Assembly (NCBI RefSeq): GCF_937936315.1 | Contig: NZ_CALGWU010000041.1 | Coordinates: 70,938-134,937 of the forward strand | Reading direction: 5' to 3' | DNA: 64,000 bases | Source: an uncultured Capnocytophaga sp. | Lineage (GTDB): Bacteria; Bacteroidota; Bacteroidia; Flavobacteriales; Flavobacteriaceae | In this document: positions 49,692 to 57,361 of the stretch, in pieces | Position numbering within the stretch: the first letter of the stretch is position 1 | Layout of the letters: each line of letters opens with the position of its first letter | Translations under genes and position numbers: made by a program | Notes under the pieces: generated by a model | What the model was told of the DNA's origin: nothing | What the model saw: the letters and a program-made list of their open reading frames with translations, nothing else | Databases searched by the model: none

Positions 49692-49721
49692 GTAATTCGC
49701 TTTTAAAGTGGCTATATGATA

Positions 49722-49738
49722 GACTTTGGCAAAGTGTA
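49722..49738. repeat. Short ACTTTGGCAAAGTG element
   Basis: AGACTTTGGCAAAGTGTAG next to the serS stop repeats the arm of the inverted repeat at 9073-9119. Confidence 0.5.
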
Positions 49739-49741
49739 GGA

Positions 49742-51013
49742 TTAGTTGATGATATCAAAGCCGGTGTATTTTCTGAGGATTTTGGGGACTACAATACCTT
49801 CGGGGGTTTGGTAGTTTTCTAAAATGCCTGCTAATACGCGCGGAAGGGCTAATGAACTGCCATTGAGGGTATGCGCTAAGCGGTTCTTACCGTCGGAGTC
49901 CTTGAAACGCAATTTGAGTCGGTTGGCTTGAAAGGTTTCGAAATTTGATACTGAACTTATCTCTAACCATTTTTCTTGAGCGGTGGAATATACCTCGAAA
50001 TCGTAGGTTATGGCTGAAGTAAAGCCTAAATCACCTCCACACAAGCGCAAAATATGGTAAGGGAGTTTTAGTTCGTTGAGGATGCCTTTCACGTGTTCTA
50101 CCATTCCTTCTAATGCCTTGTAAGAATTATCAGGGTGTTCGATGCGCACAATCTCTACTTTGTCGAACTGGTGCAAGCGGTTAAGTCCGCGTACGTGCGC
50201 ACCATAGCTACCAGCTTCACGACGGAAGCAAGGGGTATAGGCTGTACAGCAAATAGGCAAATCGCTTTCGTTTAACAAAGTATCGCGGAAGATATTCGTA
50301 ACAGGCACCTCGGCAGTAGGGATGAGATAGAGATTATCAACCCCTATGTGGTACATCTGTCCTTCTTTATCAGGTAACTGACCAGTGCCATAGCCTGAGG
50401 CTTCATTCACCACGTGAGGCACTTGGAATTCGTTGTAACCAGCCTCGGTGTTCTTGTCGAGGAAGTAGGTGATGAGAGCGCGTTGTAATTTAGCACCTTT
50501 GCCTTTGTATACAGGGAAACCTGCGCCGGTGAGTTTTACACCCAGCTCAAAATCGATGAGGTCGTATTTTTTGGCGAGTTCCCAATGTGGCAAAGCATCT
50601 TTACCCAAGTTAGGAATTTCGCCTGCCTCGAATACTACTACGTTATCGGCTTCGGAAGTACCTTCGGGCACTAACTCATTAGGGATGTTAGGCACGCGAT
50701 AGAGCAAATCATTAAGCTCCTCTACAGTAGTGTTGAGGGTATCGGTAAGGGTTTTGATATCCTCTTTAAGGGTGGCTGTTTGCTCTTTCAGCGCATTGGC
50801 TTTATCGGTTTCTCCTGCTTTGAATAGGTTACCGATTTCCTTAGAGAGGTTGTTAGATTTCGCCAGTGTTTCATCTAATGAAAGCTGAGTAGCACGACGT
50901 TTTTCGTCTAAGGCGATGATGTTGTCTATGAGATGCAATTCTTTGAAATTGCGTTTTTTAAGTCCGCTGAGTACGCGGTCTTTTTCTTCTCTAATAGTGT
51001 TTAGTTGTAACAT
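49742..51013 (-). CDS. serS: Seryl-tRNA synthetase
   Basis: SerRS charges tRNA-Ser. The 423-residue class II synthetase has the N-terminal coiled-coil tRNA-binding arm (about residues 28-108), motif 2 FRREAGSYGAHVRGLNRLHQFDKVE, the TAEVPVTN segment, and motif 3 NGSSLALPRVLAGILENYQ. Length and order are standard. Just before its ATG the sense strand reads CCTAACACCTGAAACCTAACACCTAACACT, a heptanucleotide repeat. A terminator follows the gene. Confidence 0.98.
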   Translation of the reverse strand: MLQLNTIREEKDRVLSGLKKRNFKELHLIDNIIALDEKRRATQLSLDETLAKSNNLSKEIGNLFKAGETDKANALKEQTATLKEDIKTLTDTLNTTVEELNDLLYRVPNIPNELVPEGTSEADNVVVFEAGEIPNLGKDALPHWELAKKYDLIDFELGVKLTGAGFPVYKGKGAKLQRALITYFLDKNTEAGYNEFQVPHVVNEASGYGTGQLPDKEGQMYHIGVDNLYLIPTAEVPVTNIFRDTLLNESDLPICCTAYTPCFRREAGSYGAHVRGLNRLHQFDKVEIVRIEHPDNSYKALEGMVEHVKGILNELKLPYHILRLCGGDLGFTSAITYDFEVYSTAQEKWLEISSVSNFETFQANRLKLRFKDSDGKNRLAHTLNGSSLALPRVLAGILENYQTPEGIVVPKILRKYTGFDIIN

Positions 51014-51050
51014 AGTGTTAGGTGTTAGGTTTCAGGTGTTAGGGGGCAGG
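51014..51050 (-). repeat. Heptanucleotide repeat leader of serS
   Basis: On the minus strand CCTGCCC CCTAACA CCTGAAA CCTAACA CCTAACA CT runs directly into the serS ATG. Confidence 0.78.
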
Positions 51051-51084
51051 GTTGTGATGCTTTTTAAATTAGAAAATAAGCTAA

Positions 51085-51429
51085 TTAGCAAAATTCTTCG
51101 GTAACATCCTCCCAGCTATCATAGCTATAGGCGGTGTTGTTGTAGAAGGCTTCGAAAGGTGCAAAGGCTTCGTCGGCAGTTTCTACAAAGGTACGGTAAT
51201 GTGTGAAAGAATCGGGTGAGTGGTATACGCGTGCTTCTACTTGATAACGGCTTTCCTCATCGAGTTCTTCGTTTTCTAAAATAGTTTGCACGTAATCGCC
51301 AGTATCGCCGTCTTCTGAGAAAACGACAAAACGATGTTCACTATAAGGCAATTCTTTAATAAGATCTTTAATCTCTGAAAGATTTAAAACTATAGGATTA
51401 TGGTATCCTTCGGTAACAATTCTTTTCAT
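51085..51429 (-). CDS. Small acidic protein of unknown function
   Basis: The 114-residue protein is strongly acidic (SEDGDTGDYVQTILENEELDEESRYQ) with an aromatic, acidic C-terminus (FYNNTAYSYDSWEDVTEEFC). No signal peptide, membrane helix or known motif is visible. Its start is preceded on the sense strand by CTAACCCCTAACCCCTGAG, a heptanucleotide-type leader. It lies 31 bp after the Rrf2-type regulator gene and may be in one transcript with it. Acidity suggests a nucleic-acid mimic or an inhibitor, but that is only a guess. Confidence 0.6.
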   Translation of the reverse strand: MKRIVTEGYHNPIVLNLSEIKDLIKELPYSEHRFVVFSEDGDTGDYVQTILENEELDEESRYQVEARVYHSPDSFTHYRTFVETADEAFAPFEAFYNNTAYSYDSWEDVTEEFC

Positions 51430-51460
51430 TTAACTCAGGGGTTAGGGGTTAGTGACGCTA

Positions 51461-51898
51461 TTACTCTGTGGGGGATAAGAAAGCAGTCTTATCGACTATT
51501 TTTTGAGCAAAAGAGGCTATAGAGTTATTGGCAATCTCTTCCATAAACTTATCTCTAAAAGGTTGTACAGAGGAGTGTAGGGGGCAAGGTTTTTCGGAAG
51601 AACATTCTTTAAAGCCCATTCCACAAGACAAGAATTTATCGGCTTCACCTATTTGTTTGACAACATTCATCAAAGGAGCTTGCTTTTCTTCATCGGTGAG
51701 CCAAAATCCACCTCCAGGTCCTTTGTTAGAGCTAATGACCTTTTTACGAGCCAAAGTTTGTAATATTTTAGCCAAGAAAGATGTAGGTATTTTCAGGGCT
51801 TGAGCGACATCTTTTGGAGCCAATCTTTTAGAGACTGATGAGTTTTGAGCTAAGTATATTACTGCATTGATTGCATACTTACTAGAATTGGATAGCAT
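51461..51898 (-). CDS. Rrf2-family transcriptional regulator with Fe-S-type cysteines
   Basis: The 145-residue protein has the Rrf2 winged helix (KYAINAVIYLAQN...RLAPKDVAQALKIPTSFLAKILQTLARKKVISSNKGPGGGFWL) and three cysteines, Cys92, Cys99 and Cys105 (SCGMGFKECSSEKPCPLH), in the place where IscR, NsrR and RsrR hold an Fe-S cluster. It should respond to iron-sulfur state, redox or nitric oxide. It is 17 bp after the acyl-CoA dehydrogenase gene on the same strand. NO sensing would fit with nrfHA elsewhere in the window, but no link is shown. Confidence 0.92.
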   Translation of the reverse strand: MLSNSSKYAINAVIYLAQNSSVSKRLAPKDVAQALKIPTSFLAKILQTLARKKVISSNKGPGGGFWLTDEEKQAPLMNVVKQIGEADKFLSCGMGFKECSSEKPCPLHSSVQPFRDKFMEEIANNSIASFAQKIVDKTAFLSPTE

Positions 51899-51915
51899 TT
51901 TTGGTTTCTTTTTTA

Positions 51916-53061
51916 TTATGAGTTTTTATCAATCTGACGAGAGATGACTAATTTTTGGATTTCGGTAGTTCCTTCGCCTATGGTACACAATTTAGAATCT
52001 CGGAAGAATTTTTCTACTGGGAAATCTTTTGTATAACCATAACCTCCGTGAATTTGAATAGCTTCGGTGGCTACACGCACACACACTTCGGAACTGTACA
52101 TTTTAGCCATTGCTCCTGATAGGGTCACACGCTGTCCGTTATTTTTTTGGAAGGCAGCTTTGTGCAAGAGCAGTTCTGAGGCTTCAATTTCGGTTGCCAT
52201 ATCGGCGAGTTTGAAACCGATAGCTTGCAAATCGATGAGACGTTTGCCGAATTGCATACGTTCTTTGGCGTATTTGAGCGAGGCTTGGTAAGCGCCTTTG
52301 GCAATACCCAAAGAAAGTGCGCCTATAGAGATACGTCCGCCGTCCAATATTTTCATCGCTTGGATAAATCCGTCGCCTACTGCGCCGAGTCGGTTAGCAT
52401 CGGGGATGCGGCAGTCTTGGAAAATCATTTCGGCGGTTTCGCTGGCGCGCATACCGAGTTTGTTTTCTTTTTTGCCGGCACTGAAGCCTTTAGTACCGCG
52501 TTCTACCGCAAAGGCAGTGATACCGTGCTTATCGCCTTTTTCGCCCGTACGAGCGATGACTACAGCGATGTCGCCACTTTTGCCGTGGGTGATGAAGTTC
52601 TTAGTACCGTTGAGCACCCACTCATCACCATCTTTCACAGCGGTAGTAGCCATTCCACCAGAGTCGGATCCGGTGTTGTGTTCGGTGATGCCCCACGCTC
52701 CTATCCACTCGCCAGAAGCTAATTTAGGCAACCAGCGTTGTTTTTGTTCCTCGCTGCCAAAGCTGAGGATGTGATTGGTACAAAGGGAGTTGTGAGCAGC
52801 TATAGAGAGGCCTATGGAGGGGTCGACTTTTGAAATTTCTTCAACAATAGCGATATAATCGTGGTAGTCGAGGGCTGAACCTCCATAGATTTCGGGGACT
52901 AAGATACCCATAAAACCGAGTTCTCCAGCTTTGCGAAAGACCTCTAGGGGGAATTCTTGAGTTTCGTCCCATTGCATTACGTGTGGGCGGATATATTTTT
53001 CGGCGAAGTCCTTAGCGGCTTCGGCTACCATTTGTTGTGTTTCAGAAAAGTTAAAATTCAT
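51916..53061 (-). CDS. Acyl-CoA dehydrogenase
   Basis: The 381-residue protein has the FAD-dependent acyl-CoA dehydrogenase layout: an N-terminal helical domain, the ITEHNTGSDSGGMATTAV FAD/substrate segment, and the C-terminal QIHGGYGYTKDFPVEKFFRDSKLCTIGEGTTEIQKLVISR with the likely catalytic base in IGEGTTE. It oxidizes acyl-CoA to enoyl-CoA, in fatty acid or branched-chain amino-acid breakdown; the exact chain cannot be told. It has a long leader of about 160 nt and is followed by the Rrf2 gene 17 bp on. Confidence 0.94.
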   Translation of the reverse strand: MNFNFSETQQMVAEAAKDFAEKYIRPHVMQWDETQEFPLEVFRKAGELGFMGILVPEIYGGSALDYHDYIAIVEEISKVDPSIGLSIAAHNSLCTNHILSFGSEEQKQRWLPKLASGEWIGAWGITEHNTGSDSGGMATTAVKDGDEWVLNGTKNFITHGKSGDIAVVIARTGEKGDKHGITAFAVERGTKGFSAGKKENKLGMRASETAEMIFQDCRIPDANRLGAVGDGFIQAMKILDGGRISIGALSLGIAKGAYQASLKYAKERMQFGKRLIDLQAIGFKLADMATEIEASELLLHKAAFQKNNGQRVTLSGAMAKMYSSEVCVRVATEAIQIHGGYGYTKDFPVEKFFRDSKLCTIGEGTTEIQKLVISRQIDKNS

Positions 53062-53223
53062 TCGTTATATTCTTATTTCTTTTTTAGGAAATAGAAGGGG
53101 AAATCTTCTAAGCCATTTGTTTGGTGATTGCTGTGCAAACAAGCATCAGCGAGAGTTTGTTAGCTTCCCGAAATGGGATGAGCGTTAAAAGTGATTTTGA
53201 TTTAAGATTTCAATACCAAGGGG

Positions 53224-53231
53224 CAAAGATA
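53224..53231 (-). promoter_or_regulatory. -7 element upstream of the acyl-CoA dehydrogenase gene
   Basis: Minus-strand TATCTTTG with TTC rather than TTG at 19 nt. The leader of about 160 nt (53062-53222) has no recognised riboswitch. Confidence 0.5.
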
Positions 53232-53340
53232 CAAAATAATTACGAAATACGAATGCTTAATAGCAAAAAAAACACTAATAATAACGAGGGGGGAATGGCG
53301 AATGACGAATGATTGATGACTAGGGGGAGGTTGCAAAATA

Positions 53341-53369
53341 TATAGGGGCGTTTTACAAACGCCCCTATA
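53341..53369. repeat. Perfect 29-bp palindrome TATAGGGGCGTTT-TAC-AAACGCCCCTATA
   Basis: The most symmetrical copy of the GGGCGTTTTGCAAACGCCC family, here with TAC in the loop, 73 bp past the end of the LamG gene; it may stop the PUL transcript. Confidence 0.8.
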
Positions 53370-53441
53370 TAAGACAATTCAAAAACAATTGATTACTATG
53401 ATAATTGGTTTTAGTAAAGTGTGTGATTTACAATATTACAA

Positions 53442-54596
53442 CTATTCTGAGATTCTCATTTCTACTACATCGGGTTCTACAGAAGCACCAGCGCCACCTT
53501 GGTAGCTACCTCGTCTAGAAGTGGCGTCACGTTTGTTTTTAGATTGGTCTTTCACGTAGTATTTACCATCTTTTTGATATACATCGGAACCATTGAGTTT
53601 CCAATATCCGAAAAGGCCTTCGGAGTTAGGATCTACAGATAGTTTATTGTTTTTAAGTTCGTTGGCAGTACGGGCTACGCTCCACACTCGGCATTCGCTC
53701 ATTTTACCTCTCCAAGTGCGAGAGCCGTCGTAGTCGTAAGCATAGGCGATAAAGAAGTCGCCATTGAGGTTAAAGCTACTTACGGAAGCTGTTTTTTCGG
53801 CGACGCGTTCACCATCTACGTATATTTCGGCTTTTTTGCTACTACCGTCGAATACAAAAGCTACGTGGTACCATTGGTCAGCTTTGAATTTCATAGAAGG
53901 GTTGAACTGCACGTTACCAGCTACTTGTATTTGGTCGGCATCTACGGTAGTATCTCCGAATCGGAGGATAAGATTACCTTCGGCTCCCATTACGGTACTC
54001 AATCTTCTGAATGTATCGACATAAATCATAGCTTCATAAGTAAGGCTTGTAAACTTAGCTTTTTCATCCATTGGGATAGATAGGTATTTTCTACCGGTGA
54101 AGTCGAATACTTTATTGATAACGATAGGTTTAGCGATTTCCACGAACAAAGTTTTAGCTTCGATTGTAGGAGCTCCGGCGCTAGCAATAGTTACAGGGAT
54201 CACGTAGGTACTTCCTTCTTGTATAGCTAATAGGTTTTTGAGGGCTAATTGGCAAGGTTCGGCATAAATACTACCTTTTTTAATAATGGAAGTATTTTTC
54301 AATAGGCTAAAGTTAGCAGCAGGCATCATTTGGTATTTGGTACCATTTTTAGCGTTGTAATCGGCAACCATTTGGGCATTTCCTATTTGGTAGGTAACAT
54401 TAACATCGTTATTGCTAACATTAGAGATGCGGGCTGTGATGTTGAAGGAGTGGTTGTCGATACCATCTTCAAGTTTGAGTCGTTGCTGATCTTGTTCGAA
54501 ATAGACTTTGGGGTCTAATAGTTGACTTTCTTTATCTTTACAAGCGTTTAGAGCTAGTAATGAGAAGATTGCGATACAGTATTTTATATAATTCAT
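53442..54596 (-). CDS. Surface lipoprotein with DUF1735 and LamG (concanavalin-like) domains
   Basis: The 384-residue lipoprotein (lipobox LNAC, Cys19, then KDKES) has an N-terminal DUF1735-like beta domain (about residues 28-150) and a LamG/concanavalin-like C-terminal domain (about 165-340) with KADQWYHVAFVFDGSSKKAEIYVDGERVAEK and GKMSECRVWSVARTANEL. It should bind glycans on the cell surface. It is the last gene of a four-gene run with GH18, SusD and SusC, separated from GH18 by 12 bp. Similar accessory proteins are known from N-glycan loci of Bacteroides and Capnocytophaga. Confidence 0.88.
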   Translation of the reverse strand: MNYIKYCIAIFSLLALNACKDKESQLLDPKVYFEQDQQRLKLEDGIDNHSFNITARISNVSNNDVNVTYQIGNAQMVADYNAKNGTKYQMMPAANFSLLKNTSIIKKGSIYAEPCQLALKNLLAIQEGSTYVIPVTIASAGAPTIEAKTLFVEIAKPIVINKVFDFTGRKYLSIPMDEKAKFTSLTYEAMIYVDTFRRLSTVMGAEGNLILRFGDTTVDADQIQVAGNVQFNPSMKFKADQWYHVAFVFDGSSKKAEIYVDGERVAEKTASVSSFNLNGDFFIAYAYDYDGSRTWRGKMSECRVWSVARTANELKNNKLSVDPNSEGLFGYWKLNGSDVYQKDGKYYVKDQSKNKRDATSRRGSYQGGAGASVEPDVVEMRISE

Positions 54597-54608
54597 AAGG
54601 TTATATAT

Positions 54609-55754
54609 TTATGGTTGAGGATTTTGTTTGATATACTCATCATAAGATTTAAGCATTAGATATATAGCTTTTCTAGTCCATTTATAATCGGGTTGATTAT
54701 CGTAGTCGTTATCGATACGATAAGCGCCTACGCCTCCTTTAGGTCCTAAATTAGAGTTGTATTGAGCTTGGTCTAGCAAGGCGCCACCGTATTGTGAGTA
54801 AGATTCGAAGTTTTCGGTAAATATGTGTTTACGTGTATTGTAGTATTCGTCGAAATTACTTTTAACGCCAGCGACTCTATAGTCGAGATGTCTATCACCA
54901 TATGCTTGAGAGATGAAATAATCAAAATAAGGACCTGATTCTTTTTTGACGTTCCACAATTCGCCATCAACTAATAGGTATCGGCGTTTTCCTGTATTTA
55001 TAGTAGCTTTAGGTCCTAAGTATTTACCGAGTTCTTCTACAAGGATGTGCAAATACTCACCTCTATCATATCCTCCTTTTAGGTTACCGAAACCGTCACC
55101 AGCTCCATCGGGTTCCCAGTCGATATCGAGTCCGTCGTAATCGTATTTTACGATGGTATCGCAAAGAGCTTTGGCGTATTTTTTAATAGCGGCGGTATGG
55201 TCGGGAGAGCCTTGAACTCCGCTGGTGTATCCCCAGTAAGCTTCTTGGGCTTTTTTAATTTTGGTATTGAGTACAGACTCGGAGTCGGTAGGGTTTTCAG
55301 TTTTAATTTTATCGGCTATAGAAGAGGGGGTAATACCGGTACCAATATTGTGCAAAATAAAGCAAACGAATACTTTAGTACCTTTTACATTTTGGACGTA
55401 TGCTTTATCGGCTTTTTTAGCTTCGCTGATGCCAAAAGGGCCACTCCACATAGATACCATATCGATGCTATCGGGTAAAGCAGACAAATATCCTTTTCGG
55501 ACGCTACCTTCTGGCGACCAGTTACTAAACCAACCGAAAGAGACGGGTCGTCCGTAGTTTTCGGCGGTTTTTTTCCAAGCGCGCAAGGAAGCGTAGTGAT
55601 TATCGCGTTCTTTAGGGCTGAGAGTGTTAGCGCCACCATTGTGGTCTATTTGTTTATTTTCTACTTCTGTCCATTTGCTACAAGAAGAGAGAGCTATAGT
55701 AATACACAATACAGCTATACTGATAGTTTTGGAAATATACTTCATAACTTTCAT
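54609..55754 (-). CDS. Glycoside hydrolase family 18 lipoprotein, probable endo-beta-N-acetylglucosaminidase
   Basis: The 381-residue protein has a lipobox LSSC (Cys25) and the GH18 catalytic motif DGLDIDWE (residues 207-214, acid Glu214). The short barrel and the sequences PVSFGWFSNWSPEGS and YFDYFISQAYGDRHLDYR resemble EndoF/EndoH/EndoS-type enzymes, which cut the chitobiose core of N-glycans, more than chitinases. With an adjacent SusC/SusD pair and LamG protein it would cleave host glycoprotein N-glycans on the surface; in Capnocytophaga canimorsus the Gpd complex acts this way on IgG and other glycoproteins. Substrate is inferred from family and context. Confidence 0.9.
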   Translation of the reverse strand: MKVMKYISKTISIAVLCITIALSSCSKWTEVENKQIDHNGGANTLSPKERDNHYASLRAWKKTAENYGRPVSFGWFSNWSPEGSVRKGYLSALPDSIDMVSMWSGPFGISEAKKADKAYVQNVKGTKVFVCFILHNIGTGITPSSIADKIKTENPTDSESVLNTKIKKAQEAYWGYTSGVQGSPDHTAAIKKYAKALCDTIVKYDYDGLDIDWEPDGAGDGFGNLKGGYDRGEYLHILVEELGKYLGPKATINTGKRRYLLVDGELWNVKKESGPYFDYFISQAYGDRHLDYRVAGVKSNFDEYYNTRKHIFTENFESYSQYGGALLDQAQYNSNLGPKGGVGAYRIDNDYDNQPDYKWTRKAIYLMLKSYDEYIKQNPQP

Positions 55755-55767
55755 AGTATTTTAAATA

Positions 55768-57357
55768 TTAGTTCTTTTTATCCCACCAAACTTTAGTAGC
55801 GCCTGTATTAGGGCCTCCTAACAGTTGTAGGGCGCGGGCTAAATAGGTTTTGTCTTCTCCGGTAAGTTTGCTTTCGGGGTAAGGGATTCGTCGGACGCCA
55901 TCTTCGGTAGAAATAACACCTCCACTTTTGTTTTGCCACACTTCGTGTAGGATGGGGTATCCAGTACGTCGCCATTCGCTCCAAGCTTCTTGTCCGTTAG
56001 GATATAGGGCGATCCATTTTTGGGTAATAATTTTTTGTAATTTTTCTTCATTAGTACCTTGCCATTGAGCGGTGATATCGGTAGGGGCATCTATGTAGTT
56101 GTAGTAAGCTTTAACGGGTTGTTTACCAGATGTTAAGTAGCTATTTACTTGGCTTACTGGGATATTATTTTCTTCGAAAGAAGTTTCAACGCCTTTTGTG
56201 TATAAGTTTTCGGCAGTATCTCCCATACTCCATCCTAGCAAGGCACCTTCGGCTCTCAAGAAGTATACTTCGGAGGCTCTCATCCAATAAGTAGGCGTAG
56301 TTTTTTCGATATTAGGCAAGGAGAAGTCTTTGAAATAGCTTTCTTTACCTCCGTATCCTGTGGGCAGGCATTGGTATTTACCTCCGGCAAAAGGTATGGG
56401 TTGGGCATATACACTTTCGCTAGTTTTGAAGTAGGCCATTAGGCGGGGGTCTTCATATCCTACTAAATAGGAGTACATAGAGGATCCCATACGAGTTTCG
56501 TTATATTGGTTAGCGCATGTTTCAATATTATTGATAAATATAAGTCCAGCACCTTGAGCCATTTTAGCTTCGTCGTCTTTAGAGGTCATTACTCCAGAGG
56601 CTTGGTTTACGGCTTGTTCGGCATATAATTTAGCTTTGGCGGGGTCGGCATAACGTATTCTCATAGCTAATCGCAGCATTAGAGAGTTTGCGTATTTTAT
56701 CCATTTATTTACATCGCCAGCGTATACGGCATCAGATTTAGGTAATAGTTTTCCTCCTTGAGCGAGTTTAGTTTGCAGTACGGAGATAGCTGCAGAAAGG
56801 TCGTCGAAGAAAGCTTGATATACTTCTTCTTGGCTATCATAAGGTACTCTTAGGAGGCCTTTACCAGTTTCTTTATAGGGTATGGGGCCGAACATATCGG
56901 TAGCTTTGTGCCAAGCTGAGATTTTGAGTATTTGAGCTAGGGCGAAAGCTTCGGGGAAGTTACTTTTTTCGGCTTCTTCCTTTACGCTACTCCATAGTGG
57001 CAATACTTTGGTATAGGAGCTAGCATAGGAAGTTTCGTACCAACCTTCGATTAGTGAATAGGTAGTGTGGTTATATCCGTTATTCCAGTCTTGGTTTTGG
57101 CAAAAATAGCCACTCCAGACGTCGGCGGACAAGTGGTATGCAGTTTGATATTGGTTGACGATATCGGTACCATCGGCTTGTGTACCTACTGGGACTACTT
57201 GAGCTTGCATAGCTGTAATTTTAGCTCCTATAGTGATACCGTCTCTTTTCCCCATTTCTTGGGTAACGCCAAAAGCGTCGGTATTTATTTCTTCGAACTT
57301 GTTGCAGGAAAAGGCAGCAAGAGCTATAGAGGTGTATATAAATAAATTCTTTTTCAT
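55768..57357 (-). CDS. SusD/RagB-family lipoprotein (SusD_2-like)
   Basis: The 529-residue lipoprotein (lipobox AFSC, Cys18) has the SusD_2 pattern: NKFEEINTDAFGVT, ALAQILKISAWHKATDMFGPIPYKE, SLMLRLAMRIRYADPAKAKLYAEQAV, and C-terminal IITQKWIALYPNGQEAWSEWRRTGYP. It binds the released oligosaccharide and closes the SusC channel. It starts 4 nt after the susC stop and ends 13 bp before the GH18 gene, so the locus is one transcript. Glycan specificity is unknown, but N-glycan is likely from the GH18. Confidence 0.94.
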   Translation of the reverse strand: MKKNLFIYTSIALAAFSCNKFEEINTDAFGVTQEMGKRDGITIGAKITAMQAQVVPVGTQADGTDIVNQYQTAYHLSADVWSGYFCQNQDWNNGYNHTTYSLIEGWYETSYASSYTKVLPLWSSVKEEAEKSNFPEAFALAQILKISAWHKATDMFGPIPYKETGKGLLRVPYDSQEEVYQAFFDDLSAAISVLQTKLAQGGKLLPKSDAVYAGDVNKWIKYANSLMLRLAMRIRYADPAKAKLYAEQAVNQASGVMTSKDDEAKMAQGAGLIFINNIETCANQYNETRMGSSMYSYLVGYEDPRLMAYFKTSESVYAQPIPFAGGKYQCLPTGYGGKESYFKDFSLPNIEKTTPTYWMRASEVYFLRAEGALLGWSMGDTAENLYTKGVETSFEENNIPVSQVNSYLTSGKQPVKAYYNYIDAPTDITAQWQGTNEEKLQKIITQKWIALYPNGQEAWSEWRRTGYPILHEVWQNKSGGVISTEDGVRRIPYPESKLTGEDKTYLARALQLLGGPNTGATKVWWDKKN

Positions 57358-57361
57358 AAGA

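Noticed and set aside
53062..53222. Riboswitch in the 160-nt leader of the acyl-CoA dehydrogenase gene
   Set aside because: No known aptamer core was recognised; only the long leader itself is seen.
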